From positions 346,521 to 410,520 of the forward strand of contig JAJTUP010000058.1 of assembly GCA_021399435.1 (NCBI GenBank): a DNA stretch of 64,000 bases. The letters are read 5' to 3'. Below are positions 8,272 through 18,138 of this stretch, piece by piece. The translations under genes were made by a program, and so were the position numbers. A model generated the notes under the pieces. The model worked only from the letters and a program-made list of their open reading frames with translations. It was not told the origin of the DNA and searched no databases. Source of the DNA: Diaporthe sp. PMI_573 (taxonomy: Eukaryota > Ascomycota > Sordariomycetes > Diaporthales > Diaporthaceae). The first letter of the stretch is position 1, and every line of letters begins with the position of its first letter.

Positions 8272-10363
8272 CGATGTCCCCGTCCTTCTCCAGTAGCACG
8301 CTGTATATCGCCCCCGTGTATCTCACCAGCTTGCCCGGCAGCACCTGGGCGGGGAACACCCAGACGTGCCCGTCGCCCGCAGCCGTCAACGGGTCCGCAG
8401 TGGGCAGAGTAACGGGGTGCCAGGGGGTCACGAGCACACCCTCGAGCCGGACCATTGCGTGACTATGTACCGGAGTGGCAAGCAAGGCGGCGACCTTCCG
8501 GGGCCCGGATGGCGTGGCTACCACATCGCCCCTGCGCAGCGACGAGATCCGGACGTGTTGCTTGCCGCCGCCATCGCCAACTCCGAGGCGCACGGGTGTC
8601 CGTCCCGCGAAGCACGGCGCGCTCGACGAGTTGTATGACCTCATCGAGATGGCCGCCGCGGTACCGGTAGACCTCGACCTGATGTCGACGAAACTCCGGA
8701 CGGCGCCGGTGCGCGAGGCGCACCAGGCCATGCTGTGCCCGCCGACTGGTCCTCCTCCTCCTCCAAGAGGGCCGCTGATGTTGCTCGGCTTCGGGGCGGG
8801 GAGGTCGTCGAAGGCGGAGCTCAGGGCGTTGCGGCACTGGGTGAAGAGCGGGGACCCGGCGCCGTACTGCAGGGGCCCCGGGTCCTTAAAGCTGTTGCAG
8901 GCCTGCCTCGCGTGCGCACCGTGCAGACTGGGCAGGTAGTGCTGGCCCCAGCGGGCGAGGTACTTGTCGTTGGACAGGGCGAGGGTCACCTGGCCCAGGG
9001 GCTCCGGGCCGGTCAGGTCCTGCATGAGGGCCGCGCACATGGCGTCTTTGGGAAAGTGGGCCGCGGGCAGCGAGGCGATAATGTCGCGGAGCTGTTGCTG
9101 TTTCTCGGCGAGGCCGGCTTGGGACTGGAGCTCGGGGTTGAGGCGGTGCTCCCCAAGGGCGTCTATCGGGAAGAGCTCGGAGAGAAAGGCGCAGATGCGG
9201 GATCGGGAGACGTGACTTGCTGTCTCGGCGCCGGAGAGGGATGTAAAGGACAAGTCCATCAGGTCCCGGCTGGCGTGGCTGATGTGTTGTGCTTCTGTCA
9301 TTTTGTTGTATTGAAGGGCGACGTTTAGAAATGACGGCTCCATGTTACTGTCTGAAGAGCTGCTCTTCCACCTCAAATAGACATCCCGAGATTGGCCGTA
9401 CTGTAGACTTCCTAGTGGTATGTTGAGTTCAAAGTTGCCGCCAGGAGCCTGGACAGGATGCTCTTGGTCCACAGCAATCCCCATTGTCTGCTGTATTGTG
9501 GCGATGTTGGGATATGTCAATCTGAGAGTGGCAGTATTGGCAAAAGTCGACTGGAGGTTGGCAACGGCATGGACAAAGACAGTGCCTATCATGCCTGCAT
9601 CGGGAATGAAGGCGTAGTTACCTCCTCCAAACTCTGCAATTGACTTCAGCAGTCCTGATCTAAGGGTATATCCGAAACCGAAGGTGTGGACGGACGGCAC
9701 TATACTACCCATCGCCTTGAGCGCTGGCACGTATCCTTGTTGGGGACACATGTGGTTCGGATCTCCATCCGTTAAAACCATGACAGCAGGTACACGGCCT
9801 GTATTTGCTTTGTTATTGAAAAGCTTGATGCCATCTCGCAATCCGTGCCACAGATTTGTGCATCTTTCAAGCCCTATGGCCTCAATCTTCTCCTTGGCGG
9901 TTTCCTTGTTGGCGTCCGTCATCTCTGTCAGTAGTTGGAGAACCTTGGATTCGTTGGAAAATGTCACGATTGCCAGTCGATCTTCCTTCGTCATTGTCGA
10001 CATTATCATGCAGCATGCGTGCTTGACAAGGTCCAATACCGAGAGACCTGTGCTCTCGTCCACGCCAGGAGCAGGGGCATCATCACCCATGCTGCGCGAC
10101 ACGTCAATCACCAAGGCGATATCGCATGGCACGCGTGAGAGCTTTTTGTTTTCTGGCACCTTCGGCGGTTGGACTGTGACAATGACACCATCTTTGTCGG
10201 ATAGTGGTTGTATTCTCACGGCAGCACAACCCTGTGGGGAAGTGTTCGCTCCACGAGGTTCCTCGACCTGGGCGTAAGGAGGAGGGGCGTCATTGATGTC
10301 CACAACCTATGATCTGTTAATTACGGCTCATATTGATGTCTGCGGATAATATAGTCTTACCAT
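8258..10363 (-). CDS. VWA domain - Vint (Hint) protein, 3'-truncated
   Basis: The model is complement(join(8258..10306,10361..10363)): the ATG at 10363 is an exon of its own, followed by a 54-nt intron (GTAAGA..TCATAG), giving MVVDINDAPPPY and about 683 aa. Residues about 60-240 are a von Willebrand A domain with an intact MIDAS (DVSRS) and a metal-coordinating TDGDPN. Then comes the Vwaint-type middle region (about 260-480). A C-terminal Hint-like Vint domain starts at CFAGRTPVRL and contains RRGDVV and VTPWHPV. The family is common in fungi; a role in adhesion or self-processing is inferred only. The protein stops at DGDIDAHV, short of the usual Vint end, where the pogo relic begins, so the last part of the domain appears to have been lost. 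Confidence 0.8.
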
Positions 10364-11189
10364 TGTGATTAATATCACCGATAGAAAGTCACCAAGTACG
10401 TTAGTTAAAATCTTAAATGTCGAGTCGTTGTGCAGATTAGCTGAGAAGAGGAATATAGATTTAGAAGAGAGGGTAATTGTAGACTCGTCCTCTACTTTAT
10501 ATAGACAATGCATACAAAAGGGACGAGGCAGCTACTTCTATACAGTCACCGCCACTCAACTGGCCAGCATTACGTTGTGACAAATACAAAAAGACCAAAG
10601 CAATGGTCAGGCGGAGAAGTAGGGATGTTGGCCAGGGTTGGGGAGGTGGTCGGCCTTGCGTTCTGACTGGTGCTTAAACGTCTACCCTGGTCAAAGAGGC
10701 AGTGACTCAACGCCGGTGGCGGTTGGTAGACAAGAAAAGGTAGCAGTTAAGGGAAATCTACCGTATTGAAATACACTCTAAGCCTCTTGGCCATATGTAA
10801 CATTCGGCTCACTTTGTCCTTTGGAGGTGGTCTGCCATGCCACACTCGGCACTGCCCCGTTCTTGCCCGCAATTCAGGCGGTCTGCCTTACCCAGTTTCC
10901 ATTGCCTACGAGTAAAATCACCAAGCCACCTGGTGGCGTTGGTGATTGACTCACTATTGATTTTCTTATCACGCTGTCCTTTAGGGTTCATCTAAGAGGT
11001 AAAGTCCTGCGGCTGGCAGAGTTCTAATCAACGCATGCCGGCATTATACAGTGTCCAGTTATAATGCCATATATATCAGACTTCACTGCGGTATTGGTAT
11101 TGTTAGCTCTAATGTGGAAAGATAAAGATAAGGAACAATGCACCGACCGATGGGGAAGCATTAAAGAGAGCCGAGGAGTCTTTGGATAG
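10364..11189. other. Intergenic, no supported gene
   Basis: Short frames only. The first part is probably the VWA-Vint promoter. The inverted pair GATTTTACTCG-like and CACCAACGCCACCAGG-like tracts near 10900-10945 is weak. Confidence 0.45.
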
Positions 11190-11315
11190 GTACATAAAGG
11201 ATGACCTGCCAGTTCTGGCTTTGTTAAGGATGTATTCCTGAGTACCCCCTTACTACAAGCATCGTCTGCCAAGCCACATGAGCCACGGACCCACACCACC
11301 ACTACTAAAAATGTT
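11190..11315. mobile_element. Tc1-like terminal segment, copy 1
   Basis: It contains the string GGACCCACACCACCACTACT followed by AAAAATGTTAACTAAA. The same string occurs at about 62867 and 63258, always with a conserved upstream pattern (TTCTGGCT.TGTTA, then ACTACAAGC and CTGCCAAGCC). It is a solo terminus of a Tc1-like family whose transposase remnant lies at 62218-62480. Confidence 0.6.
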
Positions 11316-11703
11316 AACTAAAAGTTCAGAGGTACTGTACATACGAAGTTAGGGTCTTAAAACAGCCCAAAAAATCGACCCACGGCCACCAAACTCATCT
11401 CCCGGCGTGCACGCCCCATGGGCACATAGCCGAAATCGAGCGTTTCCGTTTAACAAAATATACTGTATTTATGTAAAGTTCCATCAATAATTAACGTGGG
11501 TTGACTACAAACTGTAGTCTGCTCGAAATCAGATGCGGGGGCTTTAGAACATAAGTACATAACGCTGCTGGTTCCTGCAACAAGGCCAACCGCTTTGATC
11601 TCTCACGGGTGTGAAAATTATAGCAGTGGCGCCGTTGCGAATGCACTCGGTGCAACGACTCGGTGCGCCAGAATAACCGTGAATCAATGAGACTAGGCAT
11701 TTC
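11316..11703. other. Intergenic, no supported gene
   Basis: No frame with recognisable content is seen on either strand. Confidence 0.45.
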
Positions 11704-12161
11704 TCACCAGTTCCAATTCGTCATCTTGTTGAAGGGCTGGTCGTGCCTACGATAGTAGGAGTCGGGGTGGTTCAATCGGGTCTCAAAATCATGTTCCATT
11801 GTCGCTTCAGCTAACATTCCCAGGGCGATCCCCTCATCGTCGGTTCCGTCGCCGACCTCTACCGCGAACAGTAGAGGAGTGTTGCCGTCATTATCGACGT
11901 CGTCTACATCGATGCCCTCCTGTTGTAACAAGAAGGCCGCCAGGTCCGGGTCCTTGCGCGGTACCGAATGCTCATTGTATAGTACGATACGTGGCCTAAG
12001 ATATCCAATTCTATAGCTCCGTTTTCCATTCCGTTATATCCAAATTGAGTCTTCCTTTTCGCATACTTGATATAATGGTGGCTCGCAGCCTCGGAAGAGC
12101 GAGCTGTCGAAACTTTTAACATGGCCGCATTTGGTGCATTGCATCTTGTTGAGTCCACCAT
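11704..12161 (-). pseudogene. Ankyrin-repeat protein remnant, frameshifted
   Basis: One minus frame (12161 to about 11990) reads ASHHYIKYAKRKTQFGYNGM and ENGAIELDILGHV. A second frame (about 11975-11704) continues with KDPDLAAFLLQQEGIDV, then DNDGNTPLLFAVEVGD, an ankyrin signature (DGNTPLxxAVxxG). The switch of frame near 11960-11990 breaks the gene. Such repeats are usual C-terminal ligand-recognition repeats of fungal NLRs or stand-alone scaffolds. Length and context point to a relic. Confidence 0.6.
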
Positions 12162-12318
12162 GAAGCTGTATCGTTACTGGCCAGGGTGCCTTATGACACC
12201 TTTACGCAAAGCCACATGCGCTTCGCTCGAGGTGAATACTCGCCAAAGCTATGGGCAAGTGCGACTTAGAGATATCAGAAAGCACCCGCTACTTAATCCT
12301 GACCACAAGCTCGGATAT

Positions 12319-12573
12319 TCACTGGCCGCACCCGAATTTCTTAAGAACATAAGGATCCTCGAAGAATAACACAATATTCCAGTGTGATACCTTGTTTTGC
12401 CTCAGCTTGTTGCACTGCACGCCAGTTCCTGCATCAGTCATCTCACCGCCAGGGACTTCCAGGAGTACAACGATCTTATACTCCCGAGGGAACATGCTAC
12501 TAAAGTTTTCGTTGCGGTACCTTATCAGCTTATAAAGCTCGTCTTGGACTGTCCTGTCGAGGCCCCGAGGCAA
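12319..12573 (-). pseudogene. Unknown protein fragment
   Basis: The 84-codon frame has protein-like composition (QDELYKLIRYRNENFSSMF, then YKIVVLLEVPGGEMTDAG) but no ATG at its start and no recognised domain. A GTATCACAC site inside could be a donor. It lies on the same strand as the ankyrin remnant, just upstream of it, and could be another exon of that decayed gene. Confidence 0.3.
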
Positions 12574-12896
12574 GACAGGCAGGATATTCAGTACAAGCCA
12601 ACTGCAACGGACAGCCCTTTAGCAGTAAGTCCTTCTTTAAAATTTTTCATCCTATCAAGTATCGCTGACAGTTATAGCCACCACCATTTCACACCGAAAT
12701 GCGCCTATCCATTCCACCAAAAATACCAGTAATACCGCCGATACGTGATATGCGGCCATCAAGGACTTGAGAGCGATCTTGGTGTATATTAAGTTTGAAT
12801 ACAATGAATTTTAGATGTTATTACAATATGTCTTCGGGCTAGGGAAGTTGACGCGCGCTTTACCTAAGAAAAAGGCCTTAATCCTCTAAATTTTGC
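12574..12896. other. Intergenic, no supported gene
   Basis: AT-rich, short frames only, ending at the left TIR of the element that starts at 12897. Confidence 0.45.
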
Positions 12897-13800
12897 ATTG
12901 AATGCGGATATTCGCACCCAAAAAATCGGATGCCGCACCCAATTTCCTGACTAAGCGCTGCTGCAGCCAATCAGAGCGCCTTATTCCAAATTGCTGCACT
13001 ACCCAACCCAGTGTGTATTTTGCGGCCCTCACCCAAGACCCCTATAGATTTCGGTCTAGCTAAGCGCTCCAAATTTCTGCTCAATACATTCTGTGGAACC
13101 CCTCTCTATGTAGCTCCGGAGGTGTATGCCGGCCCCTTCAGCAATAAGGCCGACATGTGGTCCGTTGGTGTCATCGCCTTGGAGCTGAGTGGCGGCCTAC
13201 CTGAATACCCAGCCTGTTCATTATCTCACTCCTGCAACTCGCCATCACAAGGCCGCCATGGTATGCCGTGCGCAATTGCCGTTGGGCCGAACTCTTGCGC
13301 GAGGCGGGACACGACGACCACGCCTACCACGTTGACGTGTTCTACAGCTTTGGAAAGGCCGCCATTATCTTCTGGTCCATCATTGGCTTCACTCTGCCCA
13401 CTACGCCTAGCGATGTCGACGGCGATAGAGAGGGCGACAGCGAGGTCGACTTCTCGAGCGTTGGGCAAGTCGAATACTCAAGTGACGACCCTCTTAGTTA
13501 GTCAGCTGATCGACCAGTGGATCAACTGGGCAGATAAATACACTTAATTTACCCCAATTGCGCTTCTATTGCTTAAGTTGATCAGAAGGTCAATCGATCA
13601 AATCGATCAAATGGACCAATTGAGCGCAAATCGTGGATGTGAATAGTATCATGGTGTTAAATGAGAATTAGCGCAGTTGGATTATTTTATTGTATGGGGA
13701 TGCCACTGTGAAAATAAATTTAGGCACGGGCGGCCTGCACGATTAGTCATGTTTTTGGGTGCGGCATCCGATTTTTTGGGTGCGAATATCCGCATTCAAT
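12897..13800. mobile_element. Non-autonomous TIR element carrying a kinase fragment
   Basis: A perfect 46-bp terminal inverted repeat is present: 12897-12942 (beginning ATTGAATGCGGATATTCGCA) equals the reverse complement of 13755-13800. The 904-bp unit encodes no transposase. Its interior is a protein-kinase gene fragment. No convincing target duplication is seen beside the arms. The 14-mer AATGCGGATATTCG recurs at 27428-27441, and a related end lies near 55898, so the TIR family has other traces in the window. Confidence 0.75.
13040..13501 (+). pseudogene. Protein kinase fragment (subdomains VII-IX) inside the TIR element
   Basis: The frame reads DFGLAKRSKFLLNTFCGTPL, then APEVYAGPFSNKADMWSVGV and LELSGGLPEY: activation loop (DFG), APE motif and the DxWSxG helix of a fungal Ser/Thr kinase. 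The N lobe, catalytic HRD loop and C-terminal helices are missing. Downstream the sensible frame shifts (WAELLREAGHDDHAYHV, from about 13280). It is probably a captured piece of a host gene, without activity. Confidence 0.7.
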
Positions 13801-14003
13801 TCTATTACACGAAGCAAGGAAGCGTTGTGAAGATGTTGTCGGCCAAGAGGTTGCAGAAAGCTCTGTGGATCCCAATCTAAGGAATGTCTTTGGTCGAACA
13901 CCGTTGTTTTTAGCATTAAAGGAAGGAAATGCTTTGGTAGTTGCCGAGCTTCTGAGGCATCATTAAGTGGATCCTGACTCGGAAGATCCTTGCCCAGATT
14001 CAT
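13799..14003 (+). pseudogene. Ankyrin-repeat fragment
   Basis: The frame starting at 13799 reads VDPNLRNVFGRTPLFLALKE, then GNALVVAELLRHH and a stop at 13964-13966. This is a clear ankyrin repeat (GRTPLxLAxxxGxxxVVxxLL). It begins exactly at the right TIR, so the element sits in or beside an older ankyrin gene. Confidence 0.6.
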
Positions 14004-14305
14004 GGTGAATTGGGAGCAATAACTGGGTTCACCAATTTCAAATTATAGCTCCCATGTTTTGACTTTGAAAACCGGGCACATTCAAGTCCGTTAGAAATTT
14101 TTACTAAAGCAATATTTCAAGTATTTATTCGTAATCATGTTTTCAGCCTAAATAAACAGTTAGGGAAACTCAATTCTTAATTATGTTCACCATTTATATA
14201 TATAAAGACTTACTGTTCTCCAGGTTTTTTTTAATCATGATTAAAGCACCTATACTTTTAATACGTTATTTCAAGTCCTAAACAAGATTCAATCATAATA
14301 AAAAA
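14004..14305. other. AT-rich intergenic
   Basis: No gene seen. AT-rich leader before the TPR gene. Confidence 0.5.
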
Positions 14306-15400
14306 ATGTGTCGTGTGGAAGATTTAGCGTTTAGAGGGGTGGACCTCTATATGCAAAGAGAATACCAGAAAGCTAAACAAACTTTCTTGGAATGCCTTAT
14401 TCTCCTTGGACCAAGAGATCCTAACAGGCCCACAATTGAAAACAATATCGGATCAATTCACTGTATGGAGAACGACTACCAAAACGCGAGGGAGATTCTA
14501 TGTGATGCATTACAGAAAATGCAACAGCAAGGGCATCCCCACAAGCTCATCTGCAAGACGAATTTAGCATGGGCTCATGCAAAGCTTGGAAACCCAGGTA
14601 AAGCAGAGACTATGATGCGGGAGGTCCTGATGTCGTTGGAGAAGACACACAGCTATACAGACCCGATTGTGCTGCATGCAAGGCATACTCTTGGTTGTGT
14701 GTTTTACCAAGGGAAGAGATATAATGAAGCATTAAAGGCTCTACAAGGTGTATTGCACGATAAACGGCAAGTCCTAGGGCCGGACCACCCTTCCACCAGG
14801 AATACAATAGCCAGCCTTGCGCGAGCGCTTGCAAGTCAAAAGAAACGGAAACACAACCAGGCAGACCATCAGTTTGGATCAAAATTAGAAAATAAACAGA
14901 CCGTAGGAAGTTGTTCCAGTCTATGCCATCCAACCAACACCATCGCTATGGATTTCCCCATTCCAAACACCCAAGGCTTCAGGGCACTCCAACAAAATTT
15001 TCGCAACTGCTTGGGCTCATCATTCTGGGATAACCATGAAGAATCGTCCATGCTGCTTGAGTGTGTACGCATGGTCAACAAAACTCATAAGTTGTTTGAC
15101 CAAGACATTAAGACTCCCGGCCTCTACGAGAACAAGCAGCAGAGGGAGAAATTTCTCGACTCGAGATATCCAGGCGTGCGTAAATGTCTCATAGCTATGG
15201 GCCCTTACTTGGACCAGCCCCCGGAAGTCGTCACGGGACGGATCGCTCATGAGCTTCAGAATGGCAACATGTGTTGGTTCAATTGTTTCACAGAGTTCAT
15301 GCACTGGGTAAACTTTACTTCTCCTTCTAATTTTTCCGATGAGATAAAATTAATAATCAACTTGGATCCCTGGGATTGGGAAACTGTTGGGCGGGCTTAG
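14306..15400 (+). CDS. TPR-repeat protein
   Basis: This is an uninterrupted 364-aa ORF from an ATG in an A-rich context. Residues about 5-190 are tetratricopeptide repeats of the TPR_12/TPR_10 kind: AFRGVDLYMQREYQKAKQTF, NIGSIHCMENDYQNAREIL, LGCVFYQGKRYNEALKALQG, ending in VLGPDHPSTRNTIASLARAL, a signature of TPR arrays at the C terminus of fungal NLRs. The second half (about 215-364) has no domain I know and contains a short CWFNCFTEF stretch. No NACHT or NB-ARC part is present, so this is a stand-alone TPR adaptor or a detached NLR sensor. Confidence 0.65.
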   Translation: MCRVEDLAFRGVDLYMQREYQKAKQTFLECLILLGPRDPNRPTIENNIGSIHCMENDYQNAREILCDALQKMQQQGHPHKLICKTNLAWAHAKLGNPGKAETMMREVLMSLEKTHSYTDPIVLHARHTLGCVFYQGKRYNEALKALQGVLHDKRQVLGPDHPSTRNTIASLARALASQKKRKHNQADHQFGSKLENKQTVGSCSSLCHPTNTIAMDFPIPNTQGFRALQQNFRNCLGSSFWDNHEESSMLLECVRMVNKTHKLFDQDIKTPGLYENKQQREKFLDSRYPGVRKCLIAMGPYLDQPPEVVTGRIAHELQNGNMCWFNCFTEFMHWVNFTSPSNFSDEIKLIINLDPWDWETVGRA

Positions 15401-15550
15401 AGTTCTGAATGAGGTTCTGCAATTAGTGCACCTCCTTAGGAGATCCAAATATTGAAGTTGTCCTCTCCACCCCAAGTCGTTAAATTTGAAACTTGGTAAA
15501 TGAACCCAGCTGGTATTCGCGTTGAGTGGTGTGTGTCAGTTGTGAAAGGT

Positions 15551-15784
15551 CTAGTAGTTCATAACATCGGCCATCATTTTTTTGGGGGGGGAGGGGGGGG
15601 AGTCTGCTTGCTCAGGCGTCAGAGATTTATCTGCCTTGAGCCGAGGTAAGATGGGTAGACATTCGTCCAATGCGGCGCACGCCTTGTCGCGCGCGGCGGC
15701 GAGAAACTCGCTGTCTTTGCGAACGAGGCTGAAGGAGTTATCGAAGTATGGTGTCTGCCTTCGCGGATGACGCGTCGGAGGCCT
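15551..15784 (-). pseudogene. Short protein-like fragment
   Basis: The frame reads TPYFDNSFSLVRKDSEFLAA, then KACAALDECLPILPRLK, and ends after a Pro/Ser-rich tail encoded by a G-run (15586-15600). No start or domain is seen. It lies just downstream of the NLR remnant on the same strand and may be another part of it. Confidence 0.3.
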
Positions 15785-15884
15785 CGCCACGATCCCGATC
15801 ACGAGGCCATGAAACCGTGCGTGAGGCAGCCCACGTTTATATTTTGGACAAGGCAGACTCTTACGTGGTGATGGCCAGCTTTAC

Positions 15885-16595
15885 CTACTTCGTGTTAAGG
15901 AGCTTGGAGTAGAGAGAGACGAGCCCTTTTGGAATGTCCTGGAGGCGTTTGACGGCATCTTTCGACACAACTTGATTCAACTCAGCGCAGGCCAAGCCGA
16001 TCCACAAAAATATCCCCTCGGACTTATCTCGGAGCATCTGGGTGACATCACTTGTCACTTTGGGCGTGTATCTCTTCTTTCTCTGGAGGTCAGCCACCTT
16101 CTCGTTGATGAATTTGTCGATATCTCCCTTGGATTCTTCGAACGATGCCAAGTCCTTGTGAGGGAACTCGCGCAGGACTTCGTCGATTTCCTGGTACGGT
16201 CGGCTGGTGATCATGCTGCGGACGAGATCCTCTCCGCACAGCTGGAGGCGCGTCCGCGGCGCGTTCGCGTGCCACTTGGAATCGTAATTGTAGAGCATGA
16301 TCCGCGACTTGGGAACGACGGCGGGGAGCATGTCTGGGTCTTGGAGCCATTTGACGTGGCGGCCCGGATCGGTTGCGTCTTTCCACGTCCAAGACCAGTC
16401 GACGTTGGCGCCTAGGCCGTGGACGGCGATGATGCTGCTGCGTGTTAGGCTGGGACGGAGCTGTGGGTTCTGGAAAGCGCACTCGACTTCGACATCGCCC
16501 TCGTTTTCGTACACCACCTCGAGGGGCGGTCGGTTGTTCTGAGAATGAGTGCATCAGCAGCCGTCTAATAACGTGTAGCGGCGAGGTCATACCAT
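15885..16595 (-). pseudogene. NLR-type gene remnant: alpha/beta-hydrolase-like N terminus joined to a NACHT tail
   Basis: A spliced model complement(join(15885..16538,16593..16595)) has an ATG-only first exon, a 54-nt intron (GTATGA..TCTCAG) and then NNRPPLEVVYENEG, giving 218 aa. The N-terminal part (IIAVHGLGANVDWSWTWKD, then KSRIMLYNYDSKW) is the lipase/hydrolase-like effector domain common on fungal NLRs. It then passes directly into the C-terminal flank of a NACHT module (MLRDKSEGIFLWIGLACAEL, then LQDIPKGLVSLYSKLL). The P-loop (GxxGxGKS), Walker B and most of the hydrolase are missing, so an internal deletion is likely. The gene's 5' side is abutted by the Tc1-like transposon TIR at 16729. 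Confidence 0.6.
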
Positions 16596-16887
16596 GACCA
16601 AGGCACTAGAGGCGGATTGTGGACGGTCGATTGATGGTGTAGTCGCAGGAAAGAGGGAATGAACCTTAAGATGGAGATCATCCGACGACGGGGCCGCGGA
16701 CGGGTCTTCGCGATATGGCCTTGTACCGCTGTCCGTTGCAATCCGTGAGTCGCGACCGGCAGGGATCCGGGTGGCACGGGCCACAGGCAAAAAAAAAGCA
16801 TGATTCCGTGTTGACCAGATCCCCCTCGGTCAGCCTCTTGATCATCAAAATCATCGTGAACTTTGTTATTCTGGTGCTGTGCCCGTT

Positions 16888-17940
16888 ATGCCTCTTCATG
16901 GTGTACATCTCTCTCACTGGCAGCGGGCTAAGATGGAACTGCTGCTGCAGGGCGGCGTTGATAACGAGGCTATCGCTGAATATAGCGGATGCTCTCGCCG
17001 CAGCGCCCAGCGCAACCGGAAGAAATGGGCCATCACAGGAAGCCTAGAGGTGAAGCAATCGTATGCTGGCAGACAGCTGATGAAGCCGTATCACGAGGAG
17101 GTTCGTTATTTCTCGTTGCCCTGCTTATACGTACGTTAGCTAACAGCTGTGCAACAGAGGACCAAGGAGTTCCTAACCCACAAGCCCGACTCTGACCTTC
17201 AAGAAATCTGCGATTTCCTATACTGGGAACACGATCTCGAGATCTCGAGATCTACCGTTTCGCGCCACCTCAAGGCCATCAGGTGGTCTAACAAGAAGAT
17301 GCGCCTGATTGCCGCCCAGCGCAATGAAGACCTCCGCGAGAGCTGGATTGAAGACCTCCAACAATATAGACCAGACCAGCTGGTGTACCTTGACGAGAGT
17401 GGTTGTGATAAAAGAGATGGCGCTCGAAGATATGGCTGGGCACCGTTGGGCTCAACACCAGAGATGAGATCTCGGCTAGAACGAGGGCAGAGGTATCACC
17501 TCCTCCCTGCCCTCGCGATCGACGGACTGCTTGATGCCTTCGTATACCCAGGGCAATCTAGTCTTGATGGGTTCGTGGTGTGGATTCGTGATCGCGTGCT
17601 GCCCAAATGTACTCGTTTCCCTGGCCCACGATCAGTCCTCATACTAGACAACGCCTCGTGGCACCATTGCCAACAGCTGAAGGATCTTTGTGATGCAGCG
17701 GGCGTTCTATTGATATATCTGCCGCCATATTCTCCTGATCTGAACCCTATAGAAGCCTTCTTCAAGGACTTCAAAGCTTTGCTGAAGAAAACGTACCGCG
17801 AGAAGTATGGCGACTCGAATTCTTGTGAGGAGTTTATGGCGTTCCTAGAGGGCACAGCGTGGGCTGTCAGTGCTAGAAGGAAGGCAATCAGGGGGCATTT
17901 CTGTGCTGCGAGGGTTAATTTCGAAGGAAGCTGCGGTTGA
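16888..17940 (+). CDS. Tc1/IS630-like transposase (DDE_3), 2 exons
   Basis: The model join(16888..17100,17158..17940) gives 331 aa. The 57-nt intron runs GTTCGT..CAACAG with a GCTAAC branch. The N terminus has a helix-turn-helix (MELLLQGGVDNEAIAEYSGC, then SAQRNRKKW) and a second one (EISRSTVSRHLKAIRW). The catalytic triad is visible: the Asp in VYLDESGCD, the Asp in SVLILDNASWHH, and the Glu in YSPDLNPIE, with 34 residues between the last two (DD34E). It would cut and paste the surrounding element by recognising its TIRs. An alternative start is the ATG at 16933, which would lose 15 residues. Confidence 0.85.
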
Positions 17941-18138
17941 AGGAACTGTATAAGGTGCTAACAGAAGGAAGGTAGTTCATAAGATCAGCTGTTTGGGTTG
18001 ATAACTCTGTTTATATAGAGGCTACAGCTAGAATAATATCGTGAAATCGTATCTTGTTACAGAACAAACGGTCTTGAGCTTAAATACTGACTGCTAATTA
18101 ATTTGGCACGAAATACAGCTATCGCTACCTTCTCCCTG
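17941..18138. other. Shared 3' intergenic gap of the two transposon genes
   Basis: No frame is seen. It presumably contains both 3' UTRs. Confidence 0.5.

Noticed and set aside
8735..9328. 197-codon plus ORF with Gly/Val-rich protein
   Set aside because: GC-rich antisense of the VWA-Vint gene, no motif.
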